64,000 nucleotides of DNA from Sphingomonas sp. Leaf34. Its GTDB lineage: Bacteria; Pseudomonadota; Alphaproteobacteria; Sphingomonadales; Sphingomonadaceae. The notes beneath the pieces are model-generated. The model did not search any database. It was not told where the DNA came from and saw only the letters and a program-made list of their open reading frames with translations. How positions within the stretch are numbered: the stretch's first letter is position 1; every line of letters starts with the position of its first letter. A program made the position numbers and the translations under genes. Positions 9,453 to 20,861 of this stretch are shown piece by piece. The stretch lies in the NCBI RefSeq assembly GCF_001421805.1, contig NZ_LMLC01000005.1:186001-250000 (forward strand). Reading direction: 5' to 3'.

Positions 9453-9481
9453 AAATATCAAATTGATTTGGATTGATATTT
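9453..9481. promoter_or_regulatory. AT-rich dyad upstream of GT/GH130 operon
   Basis: AAATATCAA and TTGATATTT form a perfect 9-bp inverted repeat with an 11-bp spacer, within an otherwise GC-rich region, just after queF and about 110 bp before the glycosyltransferase start. It could be an operator for the sugar operon or, since T residues follow, a weak terminator of queF. No regulator gene is adjacent. Confidence 0.45.
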
Positions 9482-9590
9482 TTCCCGTGCTGCACTGCAG
9501 TATGGGATGAAACTTTATGCTACCTGAACCGTTCAAATGGATGCGCGACCGGGTTCTCTCAGAAGTGCGCGCTCAAACGAGGGACAGGGT

Positions 9591-11861
9591 ATGGTGAAAC
9601 CGGCGGACGGTGGGAATATCGCGCGACTGGCGCTGATCGGTAATTTCTTGCCGAGGCAGTGCGGGCTCGCCACCTTCACGACCGACGTTTTCACGGCCAT
9701 GCGCGCGCGCTTTCCCGAAATCGCCGTCGATGTCTACGCGATGGACGATCACCCCGGTAAATACGATTATCCGGCCGAAGTCACCGGGACGATCCCCGAG
9801 CCCGAGCTGTCGGCCTATATCGACACCGCGCGGAAGATCGAGGCGAGTGGCGCGCAGGCGATCTGGCTCCAGCACGAATATGGCATCTTCGGCGGCCCCG
9901 CCGGCGAACATATCCTCGCGCTGCTCGACCGTACGACGCTGCCGGTGATCGTCACGCTGCACACCATCCTCGAAAAGCCCAACGCTGACCAGCGTCGCGT
10001 GCTCGAAGGCCTGCTCCGCCGCGCCGCGCGCGTGGTCGTCATGGCCGAGCGTGGCCGCGACATTCTGCAGCGCGTCTATGGCGCCAATCCGCGCCAGGTC
10101 GTCATGATCCCGCACGGCGTGCCCGATCGCGACCTGCTCGATCCCGCGACGCTCAAGGACAAGTTCGGCTGGGACGGCCGCAAGGTCATGCTGACGTTCG
10201 GCCTGCTCGCGCCCAACAAGGGGATCGAGACGGTCATCAACGCGCTGCCCGCGGTGATCGCGAAGCATCCCGACCTGCTCTACGTCGTGCTGGGTGCCAC
10301 GCATCCGAACCTCGTCGCCTATGAAGGCGAGAAGTACCGCGACAAGCTCAAGGCGCTCGCCGCCGACAAGGGCGTGGCCGACAATGTCGCGTTCGTCGAT
10401 GCGTTTCTCGAACATGGCGAGCTGCTCGACTATCTCCAGGCCGCGGACGTCTACGTGACGCCGTACACCAACCCTGCGCAGATCACGTCGGGTACGCTCA
10501 GCTACGCGATCGGCGTCGGCAAGCCCGTCATCTCGACGCCATACGTCCACGCGACCGAAATCCTCGCGGACGGCCACGGCGTGCTCGTGCCCTTCGGCGA
10601 TGTCGACGCGTTCGCGCGCGAGATCGACACGCTGATGTCGAACGATCGCGATCGCAACCGGCTGGCCGAGCGTGCCTATGCGCGCGGTCGCACGATGATC
10701 TGGCCCAAGCTCGCCGAGGCGATGATGACGGAAATCCGCGCGATCGTGGCCGCACGCCCGTTCCGCCTTGCCAAGGTGCCCGCGCCGCTCAAGCAGCTCG
10801 CGCCCGATTTCGCCGCGGTCGAGCGGATGAGCGATTCTACGGGCATGCTCCAGCATTCGATCTATTCGATCCCGGATCGCCGTCACGGCTACTGCATCGA
10901 CGACAACTGCCGCGCGCTGATGCTGATGAGCGCGATCCCCGACATGGACGAGGTCCTGCGCGACAAGTGGATGACGATCTACGCGTCGTTCGTGCAATAT
11001 GCCTGGAACCCGGACACGCGCCGCTTCCGCAATTTCATGAATTTCGATCGCACCTGGTGCGAGGATGCGGGGTCGGAGGATTCGAACGGTCGCACGCTCT
11101 GGTCGCTCGGCGTGACCGCGCGCGATGCGCAGGCGGCCAAGCATCGCGACTGGGCGACCGCGATGTTCGATTCGACCGCATCGATGGCGCTCGAACTCGG
11201 CAGCCTGCGTGCGCAGGCGTTCGCGATGCTCGGCGCGGCGGCGATGCTCGAGGCCAAGCCCGGCCACCAGCTGTCGCTGTCGATCCTCGAGGCGTTCCCC
11301 AAGGTCCATCTCGACCTGCTCGCCAAGGCCCGCCGCCCCGAATGGCAGTGGTTCGAGATCGTGCTCGCCTATGACAATACGCGTCTCCCGCAGGCGTTGA
11401 TCCGGGCGGGCCAGACGCTGGGGCGTCAGGACCTGATCGAGTGCGGCCTCGCCACGCTCGACTGGATCGTCGCCAAGCAGACCTCGCCCGAAGGCCGCTT
11501 CCGCGCGGTCGGGTCGGAGAGCTTCAACCGGCCCTATGCCGAGCCGTTGCAGTTCGACCAGCAGCCGCTCGAAGCGCAGGCGACCGTCGACGCGTGCGCC
11601 GCTGCCTATGACGCGACCGGCGACGTGCGCTGGCGCGACGAGGCGTTGCGCGCCTATGGCTGGTTCCTCGGCGTCAACGACCTCGATCTGCCGCTCGCGA
11701 GCGTCGCGGATGGCGGCTGCTATGACGGTCTGATGCCGACCGGGCTCAACCGAAACCAGGGCGCCGAGTCGATTTTGGCACTGCAACTCGCAAGTTGCGC
11801 CATTTCAGGGGTATCTAAAGCAGCGCAAAGCGTGGCAGGAGCCACCCGCGTCGTCGCTTAG
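9591..11861 (+). CDS. GT4 glycosyltransferase fused to a six-hairpin-like domain
   Basis: 756 aa. Residues about 10-400 form a GT-B, GT4-type glycosyltransferase: NFLPRQCGLATFT at the N-terminus, then IPHGVPD, GLLAPNKGIETV (phosphate-loop region) and ATEILADGHGVLVPFGD (nucleotide-sugar E/G motif region). Residues about 420-740 read as an alpha/alpha-barrel (CIDDNCRAL, GRTLWSLG, LEAQATVDACAAAYD), as in six-hairpin glycosidases, which I infer from the motif style. ATG 9591 has an AGGG upstream; an upstream in-frame Met at 9537 is less likely. A GH130 gene follows after about 65 bp, so the two probably build and trim or phosphorolyse the same oligosaccharide, perhaps a mannoside. The substrate is not deducible. 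Confidence 0.82.
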   Translation: MVKPADGGNIARLALIGNFLPRQCGLATFTTDVFTAMRARFPEIAVDVYAMDDHPGKYDYPAEVTGTIPEPELSAYIDTARKIEASGAQAIWLQHEYGIFGGPAGEHILALLDRTTLPVIVTLHTILEKPNADQRRVLEGLLRRAARVVVMAERGRDILQRVYGANPRQVVMIPHGVPDRDLLDPATLKDKFGWDGRKVMLTFGLLAPNKGIETVINALPAVIAKHPDLLYVVLGATHPNLVAYEGEKYRDKLKALAADKGVADNVAFVDAFLEHGELLDYLQAADVYVTPYTNPAQITSGTLSYAIGVGKPVISTPYVHATEILADGHGVLVPFGDVDAFAREIDTLMSNDRDRNRLAERAYARGRTMIWPKLAEAMMTEIRAIVAARPFRLAKVPAPLKQLAPDFAAVERMSDSTGMLQHSIYSIPDRRHGYCIDDNCRALMLMSAIPDMDEVLRDKWMTIYASFVQYAWNPDTRRFRNFMNFDRTWCEDAGSEDSNGRTLWSLGVTARDAQAAKHRDWATAMFDSTASMALELGSLRAQAFAMLGAAAMLEAKPGHQLSLSILEAFPKVHLDLLAKARRPEWQWFEIVLAYDNTRLPQALIRAGQTLGRQDLIECGLATLDWIVAKQTSPEGRFRAVGSESFNRPYAEPLQFDQQPLEAQATVDACAAAYDATGDVRWRDEALRAYGWFLGVNDLDLPLASVADGGCYDGLMPTGLNRNQGAESILALQLASCAISGVSKAAQSVAGATRVVA

Positions 11862-11925
11862 CCGGACCTCAGCGGGTCCTGGTCTTGACGGCGCGTTGAG
11901 TGGAACGACGCGGGGCACTGCTACG

Positions 11926-13209
11926 ATGGATCTGTTCAACCACCAGCTGCGGCTGCACGCGGACCCTTCGCGTGTCGTCGTCCGGCCGTTTCACATCGCC
12001 TGGGGCGGTCATGGCGGCGCGCCGAGCCGCACCGAGCGGCTCGTCGGCGAAGTGCTGGAAATGACGCCCGCACAAGCGCGGTCGCAGCTTGAGGTCGTGC
12101 TGAAGGATTTCGAGGCGCGCCACTGGCAGACGCGCCGCGTATTCATGACTCGCTACGACCAGATCGAGGACATGCTCGGGCTGAATGGTGCCGAGATCGG
12201 CGACGAGAAGCGCCAGCTGATCGGCGCCTATTTCTGCCACGAATACAGCTATGCCGCCGCCGCGCTGATGAACCCGAGCGCGGTGCCGCATTTCGACCAG
12301 TCGGGGATGCCGCCGGGCTCGATGCGCATCCTGATGAGCCTGCGCGCGGTCGGCGAGGGGCACATCTCGTCGGTCGCGTTCCGCGAAGGCATAATCACCT
12401 GCGAAAACCAGATGAAGCTCGCGCCCGAGCCGCCGTTCGCGACCGCGACCGATGCGGTCGGCAGCGGCGAGGACGAGATGCCGATCGGCCCCGTCACCGT
12501 CTATCGCCACCGCGACAGCACGCTGAGCGGCACGGTGATCTTCCCGATCACGCAGGCGCAGTCGAAGGGCCTCGAGGATCTGCGCATCGTCCGCTTCCAG
12601 CACGAGAACGGCGATTACGAATGGATCGGCACCTACACCGCGTATAACGGCTCGGTGATCCAATCCGAGCTCATGCGCACGCGCGATTTCCGCGCGTTCG
12701 ATCTGGTGCCGATGACCGGCCCCGCCGCGCGGAATAAAGGTATGGCGCTGTTCCCGCGGAAAGTGAACGGCCAGTATATGATGATCGGTCGGCAGGACGG
12801 CGAGAACCTGTTCCTGCTCAAGTCCGATACGCTGACCGACTGGGACGATGGCGAAAAGATCCTGACGCCCGAATATCCGTGGGAGCTGGTCCAGATCGGC
12901 AATTGCGGTCCGCCGATCGAGCTCGACGAAGGCTGGTTGCTGCTGACTCACGGCGTCGGCGCGATGCGCAAATATTCGATCGGCGCGGTGCTGCTCGACA
13001 AGGACGATCCGTCGAAGGTGATCGGCCGCACCAAGCAACCGATCCTCGCCGCGAAGGACCAGGATCGCGAGGGCTATGTCCCCAACGTCGTCTACAGCTG
13101 CGGCGCGCTGAAGCATGGCGACACGATCTTCATGCCGTACGGGATCGCCGACAGCTCTGTGGGCTTCGCCTTCGTGCCGATCAAGGACATGCTCGCCGCG
13201 ATGCTGTGA
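11926..13209 (+). CDS. GH130-family glycosidase / mannoside phosphorylase
   Basis: 427 aa five-bladed beta-propeller family that acts on beta-mannosides, usually by phosphorolysis. Supporting segments are HENGDYEWIGTYTAYNG, KGMALFPRKVNGQYMMIGR, and WELVQIGNCGPPIELDEGWL followed by LLTHGVG, which are characteristic of GH130. There is no signal peptide, so it is cytoplasmic. The start at ATG 11926 (MDLFNHQLRL) is preferred over a TTG at 11896. It forms an operon with the preceding glycosyltransferase. Known activities include beta-1,2- and beta-1,4-mannoside phosphorylases; which applies here is open. Confidence 0.85.
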   Translation: MDLFNHQLRLHADPSRVVVRPFHIAWGGHGGAPSRTERLVGEVLEMTPAQARSQLEVVLKDFEARHWQTRRVFMTRYDQIEDMLGLNGAEIGDEKRQLIGAYFCHEYSYAAAALMNPSAVPHFDQSGMPPGSMRILMSLRAVGEGHISSVAFREGIITCENQMKLAPEPPFATATDAVGSGEDEMPIGPVTVYRHRDSTLSGTVIFPITQAQSKGLEDLRIVRFQHENGDYEWIGTYTAYNGSVIQSELMRTRDFRAFDLVPMTGPAARNKGMALFPRKVNGQYMMIGRQDGENLFLLKSDTLTDWDDGEKILTPEYPWELVQIGNCGPPIELDEGWLLLTHGVGAMRKYSIGAVLLDKDDPSKVIGRTKQPILAAKDQDREGYVPNVVYSCGALKHGDTIFMPYGIADSSVGFAFVPIKDMLAAML

Positions 13210-13253
13210 GGGGGCGTTCAGACGGACGCCAACTCATCCTACGCGATAGCACC

Positions 13254-13437
13254 ACCCCGGCGAAGGCCGGGGCCCAATTGGGGGACGCAGATAGCGGCGG
13301 ATTGCGCTCCGTTACTCCCACCTTTCCAATTGGGCCCCGGCCTCCGCCGGGTGGTGGAATGGGCCAAGGTCTCAGCCCAATCGTGTTCTCCCGCGAAGGC
13401 GGGAGCCTGGTCTGGATCCCCGCCTTCGCGGGGAAAC
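13254..13437. repeat. two palindromic repeat elements in tandem
   Basis: The 317-bp gap 13210-13526 holds no gene. First element, about 13254-13353: inverted arms CCCCGGCGAAGGCCGGGGCC and GGCCCCGGCCTCCGCCGGG, each continuing into CCAATTGGG or its complement. Second, about 13385-13437: CCCGCGAAGGCGGGAG facing CCCCGCCTTCGCGGGG. The rest is C-rich low complexity. Confidence 0.85.
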
Positions 13438-13526
13438 ACGCTTACCTTCCCCCCTCCCCCCCCCCTCGGGGGCGAGGGAAGGGCCCGCCCGGCTCTTGCC
13501 GGGATGGGAAGGGTGAGGGCACGCGT

Positions 13527-15512
<1,986 letters not shown>

Positions 15513-15591
15513 GTCGTCAGCCTCAAAGCAATTCGGGCGACTTGTGGCATGATGTGGGGCGGGAGGAAACCGCAACGCCCGCCAGAAGCAT

Positions 15592-15648
15592 GTTCTCCCG
15601 CGAAGGCGGGAGTCCAGACGGGGGCTCCCGCCTTCGCGGGAGAACAAG
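15592..15648. repeat. palindromic repeat CCCGCGAAGGCGGGAG
   Basis: CTCCCGCGAAGGCGGGAG faces CTCCCGCCTTCGCGGGAG, in the space between the OPT gene start and the amidase stop. Same family as the copies near 4171, 13385, 20498 and 25522. Confidence 0.85.
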
Positions 15649-15672
15649 AAGGGGCTGCCCCCTCCCCAAACC

Positions 15673-16914
15673 CTATCGCGTCGCCATCCGCCGCGCGAAA
15701 TTCACCTCGACTGCGCGCGTCACGCTTTCCGCGATCCGCTGCCGCCCCTCGGCGCTGTCGAGGAACGCCGCGTCCTGCGGGTTCGAGATATACCCCGTCT
15801 CGAACAGGATCGACGGCATGTCCGGCGCCTTGAGCACCATCAGCGACGCCATCCGGTGGAAGTTCGCTTTGAGCGGCATCAGCGGCTTGGCCTCGCGCCC
15901 GAGCAACCGCGCGAACGTCGCCGACGCGTTCATCGTCTCGCGCTGAGTCAGGTCGATCAGGATCGACGACACGTCCGCGGGCGCCTCGCCCAGGTTCACG
16001 CCCGAGATCACGTCCGCCTTGTTCTCGCGTGCCGCCAGCCGGGCTGCCTCCTTGTCCGACGCCACCTCGGACAGCGTGTACGCGGTTGCGCCGCTCGCGG
16101 TCTCGGTGCCGGTGCTGTCGCAGTGGATCGAGATGAACAGATCGCCCTTCAGCCGCCGCGCGACGCCGTACCGCTCGCGCAGGATCAGATAGCGGTCGTC
16201 GCTGCGCGTCAGCGCCACGCGCACGCGCCCCGATGCCAGCAATTCGTCGCGAATGGCCTTGGCGACCTTGAGCGTCACGTCCTTCTCGCGCAGCCCATTG
16301 GGCCCGATCGCACCCGGATCGACGCCGCCATGTCCCGCATCGATCACCACCAGCGGCCGCGTGTCGTCACCCTCCACGCGTGGCAGCCGGACCCCGCGCG
16401 CCTTGGGCGGCACCGGCACCGACACCTTGTATCTGGGCCGCGACGCCGCCCCGAAATTGAAAGGGAAGAAATTGATCGGCCCGGCGATCCCGGCCTGCGC
16501 GAACTGGGCGTCGTCGACCGTGCGCAGCGCCAGCGTGAGTTCGCGGCCGTCGGCATCAAACCCGCCATCGGTGACGATCGCCGGCTCGGCGAGATCGAAC
16601 ACCATCCGCATCCCCGAATGTCCGCTGCGCATTTGTGTGACGCCCGTCACCAGCCCGCGCGCCGCGACCTCGCGACCCGGCGTCGCGCCGGTCACGTCGA
16701 CCGCGATCTGCCGCGGCCCGGTCAGCACGCGGCTGGCGGCATCGCCGACCGCCTCATCGAACCGGATCACGATCCGCCCGTCCCGGATCGCGACGCTCTG
16801 CACGGTCGCCGCCCAGGCGGGCACGCTCGCCAGCCAGCCGGCCATGAGGGCGATGACGGTCAACACCCCGCGTCCTTGCCGTGCGGACGTGCCGCCGGTC
16901 CAGCGAAAATCCAT
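15673..16914 (-). CDS. N-acetylmuramoyl-L-alanine amidase with AMIN domain (AmiC-like)
   Basis: 413 aa periplasmic zinc amidase that cleaves the amide between MurNAc and the stem peptide, normally for septal peptidoglycan splitting. The order is a signal peptide (hydrophobic stretch LTVIALMAGWLASVPAWA), an AMIN targeting domain (about 35-140), a linker, and an Amidase_3 domain (about 195-410). Zinc and catalytic residues are seen in VVIDAGHGGVDPG, LREKDVTL, FISIHCDS and ILFETGYISN. ATG 16914 gives a proper signal peptide; the longer frame (to 17124) lacks one. It is transcribed divergently from rne. Confidence 0.92.
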   Translation of the reverse strand: MDFRWTGGTSARQGRGVLTVIALMAGWLASVPAWAATVQSVAIRDGRIVIRFDEAVGDAASRVLTGPRQIAVDVTGATPGREVAARGLVTGVTQMRSGHSGMRMVFDLAEPAIVTDGGFDADGRELTLALRTVDDAQFAQAGIAGPINFFPFNFGAASRPRYKVSVPVPPKARGVRLPRVEGDDTRPLVVIDAGHGGVDPGAIGPNGLREKDVTLKVAKAIRDELLASGRVRVALTRSDDRYLILRERYGVARRLKGDLFISIHCDSTGTETASGATAYTLSEVASDKEAARLAARENKADVISGVNLGEAPADVSSILIDLTQRETMNASATFARLLGREAKPLMPLKANFHRMASLMVLKAPDMPSILFETGYISNPQDAAFLDSAEGRQRIAESVTRAVEVNFARRMATR

Positions 16915-17464
16915 GCTACACCCCTTTGATCGATACATCCGATCGCTGCACGGACAGGTAAGCCCCGGTGTCACAAGGGCGCGTTGCGGTGTGCGGTTAA
17001 TTTGCCGTTTGCCACGAATTTGCCGGCAACGCGCTGCCGCTCCGGCAATTCTGCGCCTTGCTGCCCCAGTTCCGCGGTGAAGCGCGCGTGTCTGCGGGCG
17101 GTTTGCCGACACAATGTGGCGCATTGCGGGATCGGGTATGCAGTGCTAGTCCTGTCGTACAGCCGTGTGTCGCCTGGTTTTGACCAGCGACGCGCTGGTC
17201 TCGACGCCCGCCTGCGGATCTTCGCCGGCGCGGCAATTCAGGTTGACGCTCGAATGACGCATTCCCCCCGCCCCGCTCTCCGACCGGCCTTCGCCGACGG
17301 GATCGCGGTCGTGCGGGCGCCGCAGGGAGAGTTCCCGCGGCATGCAAACCGAGCAGAGGCAGTTTCGCATACCTTCCGCGGCTCAGGACGTCCGTGTCCG
17401 ACCGCCCCACCATCAAGCGCGCGACGGCTGCCGACAGGCCCGGCGCGCGCGCGGAGATTCTATA
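16915..17464 (+). promoter_or_regulatory. divergent amidase/rne intergenic region and rne leader
   Basis: 550 bp without a convincing gene. It must hold the promoters of the amidase (minus) and rne (plus). A perfect hairpin GACCAGCG-ACG-CGCTGGTC lies at 17182-17200. Long structured 5' leaders used for autoregulation by RNase E are known in other proteobacteria; that this leader does so is inference. GGAG lies 8-9 bp before the rne ATG. Confidence 0.5.
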
Positions 17465-20389
17465 ATGACAACGCGCATGCTGATCGACGCACGCCACCGG
17501 GAAGAAACCCGGATCGCCGTCGTCAAAGGTAACCGGATCGAGGAATTCGATTTCGAGAGTGCCGAACGCAAGCAGCTGAAAGGCAATATCTACCTCGCCA
17601 AGGTCACGCGGGTCGAGCCGTCGCTCCAGGCGGCGTTTATCGATTACGGCGGCAATCGCCACGGCTTCCTCGCGTTCAGCGAGATCCATCCCGATTACTA
17701 CCAGATCCCCAAGGAAGACCGCGACGCGCTGCTCCGCGAGGAAGCCGAGCATGCCGCCGAGGAGGCCGCGCTGCGCGCCGACTATGACGCGGACGACGAA
17801 GAGGGTGACGACGAGGACGATATCGAGCGCTTCGAGGACGATGGCGGGGTAGATCCCGACGTCGCCGAGGAGCTCGAAGGCGGCGAAGCGGGCGACGCCC
17901 CGCGCCGCAAGCGCAAGTCGAGCAGCGACGATGCCGCGGTCGAAGACCTGCGCGAGCGTCGCATGAACCTGCGCCGCCGCTACAAGATCCAGGACGTGAT
18001 CCATCGCCGCCAGGTGCTGCTCGTCCAGGTCGTCAAGGAAGAGCGCGGCAACAAGGGCGCGGCGCTGACGACGTATCTGTCGCTGGCCGGCCGCTACTGC
18101 GTGCTGATGCCGAACACGAGCCACGGTGGCGGCATCTCGCGGAAGATCAGCAACGCCGGCGATCGCAAGCGCCTGAAGTCGATCATGGCCGACATGCAGC
18201 TGCCGCCCTCGATGGGCTGCATCGTCCGCACCGCCGGGCTCCAGCGCAGCAAGGTCGAGATCAAGCGCGACTTCGATTATCTCGCCCGCCTGTGGGACGG
18301 GATCCGCGAGGCCACGCTGCAGGCGTCGGCCCCCGCGCTCGTCTATGGCGACAGCGACCTGATCAAGCGGGCGATCCGCGACATCTACAACAAGGAAATC
18401 GAAGAGGTCATCGTCGAGGGCGAGGACGGCTATCGCCAGGCGCGCGAGTTCATGCGCCTGCTGATGCCGACGCACGCGCGTCGCATCAAGCATTACGCAG
18501 ACCCCGTGCCGCTGTTCCAGCGCGCGGGCGTCGAGGATCAGCTGTCGGCGATGTACCATCCGGTCGTGCAGCTGAAGTCGGGCGGTTATCTGGTCATCAA
18601 CCCGACCGAGGCGCTCGTCTCGATCGACATCAACTCGGGCCGCTCGACGCGCGAGCATTCGATCGAGCAGACCGCGACCGCGACCAACCTCGAGGCCGCG
18701 CAGGAAATCGGCCGCCAGCTGCGTCTGCGCGACATGGCCGGGCTCGTCGTCATCGACTTCATCGACATGGATAACAATTCCAACGTCCGTAAGGTCGAGA
18801 AGGCGATGAAGGAGGCGCTCAAGAACGATCGTGCGCGCATCCAGATCGGCCGCATCTCGTCGTTCGGCCTGATGGAAATGAGCCGCCAGCGGCTGCGCAC
18901 CGGCGTGCTCGAAGCATCGACGCGCGCCTGCCCGCATTGCGAGGGCACCGGGCTGGTCCGCACGGCATCGTCGTCGGGCATCTCCGCGCTCCGCCTCATC
19001 GAGGACGAGGCCGCCCGCGGTCGCGGCTCGCTGCTGACGCTGCGCGCGAGCCAGGAGGCTGCGGTCTACATCCTCAACCGCAAGCGTGCGGACATTGCCG
19101 AGATCGAGGATCGCTACGGCGTGATCGTCGAGATCATCCCCGGTCAGGACGAGGAAGGCGCGCACATGACGGTCGAGGCCAGTGGCCCGCCGCCCGCGCA
19201 CGCACCCAAGTTCGTCCAGATCATCGAGGAAGACGAGGACGACCTCCCCGAGGAGATCGAGGACGAGATCGAGGAGGACGAGGTCGAAGAGGCCGAGGCC
19301 GAGCAGCCGCGCCGTCGTGAGGGGGGTCGTGAAGGTAATGGCGAGCAGCGCGCGCCGCGTGAAGGTCGCGATGCGGACGGTGAAGGCGGCAAGAAGCGTC
19401 GTCGTCGCCGTGGTCGTCGCGGTCGTGCGCGTCCCGGTGAAGAGGGCGCGGTCGAAGGCACCAACGGCGAGGGTTCGTTCGAGGACGCCGACACCAACGT
19501 CGAGGAAATCGACGCGGTCGAGGGCGACATCGTCGAAGTCGGCGGTGGCGAGGAGGCCGAGACCATCATGTCGGCCGAACAGGCCAACGGCGTGGAGGGC
19601 GAAGGCCGTCGTCGTCGCGGTCGTCGGGGACGTCGTGGCGGTCGCCGCAACGAGCAGGGGTCGGAGAACGGCCAGTCGGTCGCCGTCAGCAGCATCGACG
19701 ATGCCCAGCTGATCGCCGAGGCCCCCGAGCCCGAGGCGTATGAGCCGGTTGAATCGACCTATGCCGAGCCCCCCTACGAGCCGGCGCAAGAGCCGGTCGT
19801 TCAGGAGGCGCCGGTCGCAGAGGTCGCGGACGGTCCGAAGATGCGCCGTCGTCCCCGCGCCCGCGCAGCAGCCGCTGCGGCAAACATCGCCGAGCCGGTT
19901 GCAGAGGCAGCCCCCAAGGCCCGCCGCGGTCGCAAGCCGCGCGCGGTCGAGGCGGACGTCGAGACGGTCGCGCCGGAGCCCGTCGCGGCCGAGCCGGCTG
20001 CGCCAAAGCCGAGCCGCCGTCGTCGTGAGGCGATCGCCGAAGCGACGATGGACGAGGTGAGCGCAACGCCCGCCGAGACTATCGAGGCTGCGGCGCCGAA
20101 GCCCAAGCGTGCGCGCCGCAAGGCGTCGGACGCGGTGGCCGAAACGCCCGTCGTCGAGGAAGCGCCTGCCAAGGCCGCCAAGCTCCGCGGTCGCCCGCGC
20201 AAGGCTGCCGTGGTCGACGCCGGCGATGCCGCGCCGACCAGCGAACCGCTCGATACGCCGATCGACACCGTCCCGCCCAAGGCCGAAGTCCAGCCGCAGG
20301 ACGTCGCGACCGACCGCACCGACGATGGCACCAACGACGGCCCCGACGGCGCTCCCCGCCGCGGCTGGTGGCAGCGCACCTTCGGCTAA
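17465..20389 (+). CDS. rne: ribonuclease E
   Basis: 974 aa endoribonuclease and degradosome scaffold. It starts MTTRMLIDARHREETRIAVV, followed by an S1 domain (about 35-190) carrying a very acidic insertion of the alphaproteobacterial kind (DADDEEGDDEDD, about residues 103-140). The catalytic part holds DINSGRST and LVVIDFIDMD with the metal-binding Asp residues, and the Zn-link Cys pair is in CPHCEGTG. After about residue 575 the chain is disordered, with acidic blocks, Arg-rich RNA-binding patches (RRRRRGRRGR) and Ala/Pro/Glu repeats, ending in the short conserved tail GWWQRTFG. The ATG at 17465 follows GGAGATTCTATA. It ends at a strong terminator. Confidence 0.95.
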   Translation: MTTRMLIDARHREETRIAVVKGNRIEEFDFESAERKQLKGNIYLAKVTRVEPSLQAAFIDYGGNRHGFLAFSEIHPDYYQIPKEDRDALLREEAEHAAEEAALRADYDADDEEGDDEDDIERFEDDGGVDPDVAEELEGGEAGDAPRRKRKSSSDDAAVEDLRERRMNLRRRYKIQDVIHRRQVLLVQVVKEERGNKGAALTTYLSLAGRYCVLMPNTSHGGGISRKISNAGDRKRLKSIMADMQLPPSMGCIVRTAGLQRSKVEIKRDFDYLARLWDGIREATLQASAPALVYGDSDLIKRAIRDIYNKEIEEVIVEGEDGYRQAREFMRLLMPTHARRIKHYADPVPLFQRAGVEDQLSAMYHPVVQLKSGGYLVINPTEALVSIDINSGRSTREHSIEQTATATNLEAAQEIGRQLRLRDMAGLVVIDFIDMDNNSNVRKVEKAMKEALKNDRARIQIGRISSFGLMEMSRQRLRTGVLEASTRACPHCEGTGLVRTASSSGISALRLIEDEAARGRGSLLTLRASQEAAVYILNRKRADIAEIEDRYGVIVEIIPGQDEEGAHMTVEASGPPPAHAPKFVQIIEEDEDDLPEEIEDEIEEDEVEEAEAEQPRRREGGREGNGEQRAPREGRDADGEGGKKRRRRRGRRGRARPGEEGAVEGTNGEGSFEDADTNVEEIDAVEGDIVEVGGGEEAETIMSAEQANGVEGEGRRRRGRRGRRGGRRNEQGSENGQSVAVSSIDDAQLIAEAPEPEAYEPVESTYAEPPYEPAQEPVVQEAPVAEVADGPKMRRRPRARAAAAAANIAEPVAEAAPKARRGRKPRAVEADVETVAPEPVAAEPAAPKPSRRRREAIAEATMDEVSATPAETIEAAAPKPKRARRKASDAVAETPVVEEAPAKAAKLRGRPRKAAVVDAGDAAPTSEPLDTPIDTVPPKAEVQPQDVATDRTDDGTNDGPDGAPRRGWWQRTFG

Positions 20390-20410
20390 CGCCGGACGCT
20401 GTTACCAAAG

Positions 20411-20444
20411 AAACGGGCGCGACCGAAAGGCCGCGCCCGTTTTC
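20411..20444 (+). terminator. Rho-independent terminator after rne
   Basis: Stem AAACGGGCGCG/CGCGCCCGTTT with a short loop, ending in TTTT, starting about 20 bp past the rne stop. Confidence 0.9.
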
Positions 20445-20497
20445 GTTTGTGGAGGGCAAGCACTCTCGGTGAACCGCTCCCTGTGCGAAAACCTGTG

Positions 20498-20722
20498 TCC
20501 CCGCGAAGGCGGGGACACAGTCTGGGCTCCCGCCTTCGCGGGAGAACAAGGAGGCGGGCGCGATGCGCAGTTGGGACGTTTGGCGTGCTGAGGGTCGCGC
20601 CGCTCCCCCACCCACCCCCCACCCCGGCGAAGGCCGGGGCCCAATTGGAAAGGTGGCAATAAAGAAGTGCCACCCTCAGCCAGCACCGTCCCCCAATTGG
20701 GCCCCGGCCTTCGCCGGGGAGG
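20498..20722. repeat. composite of two palindromic repeat families
   Basis: The gene-free gap 20390-20861 holds the rne terminator, then a CCCGCGAAGGCGGG-type inverted pair (about 20498-20547), then a CCCCGGCGAAGGCCGGGGCC-type pair with CCAATTGG extensions (about 20621-20722). The same two families sit side by side at 13254-13437, in the opposite order. Confidence 0.85.
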
Positions 20723-20861
20723 TGGCCGGCAGAAGCGCCCCTTCCTTTACAGCGGGAGGGTGTCGACACGCGCGGGCGGCGAACGACCCCGCGTCTCCTA
20801 CCACGCACACCCAACCCCCCAGCCATTGCCCCCCCGCCACCAATCGACGATAACCCCCGGC

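Noticed and set aside
9573..11786. 737-aa minus-strand frame over the glycosyltransferase
   Set aside because: Shadow of a clear GT4 gene; Arg/His/Asp-rich.
16997..19789. 930-aa minus-strand frame over rne
   Set aside because: Mirror of the rne coding strand with no family motif; rne is unambiguous.
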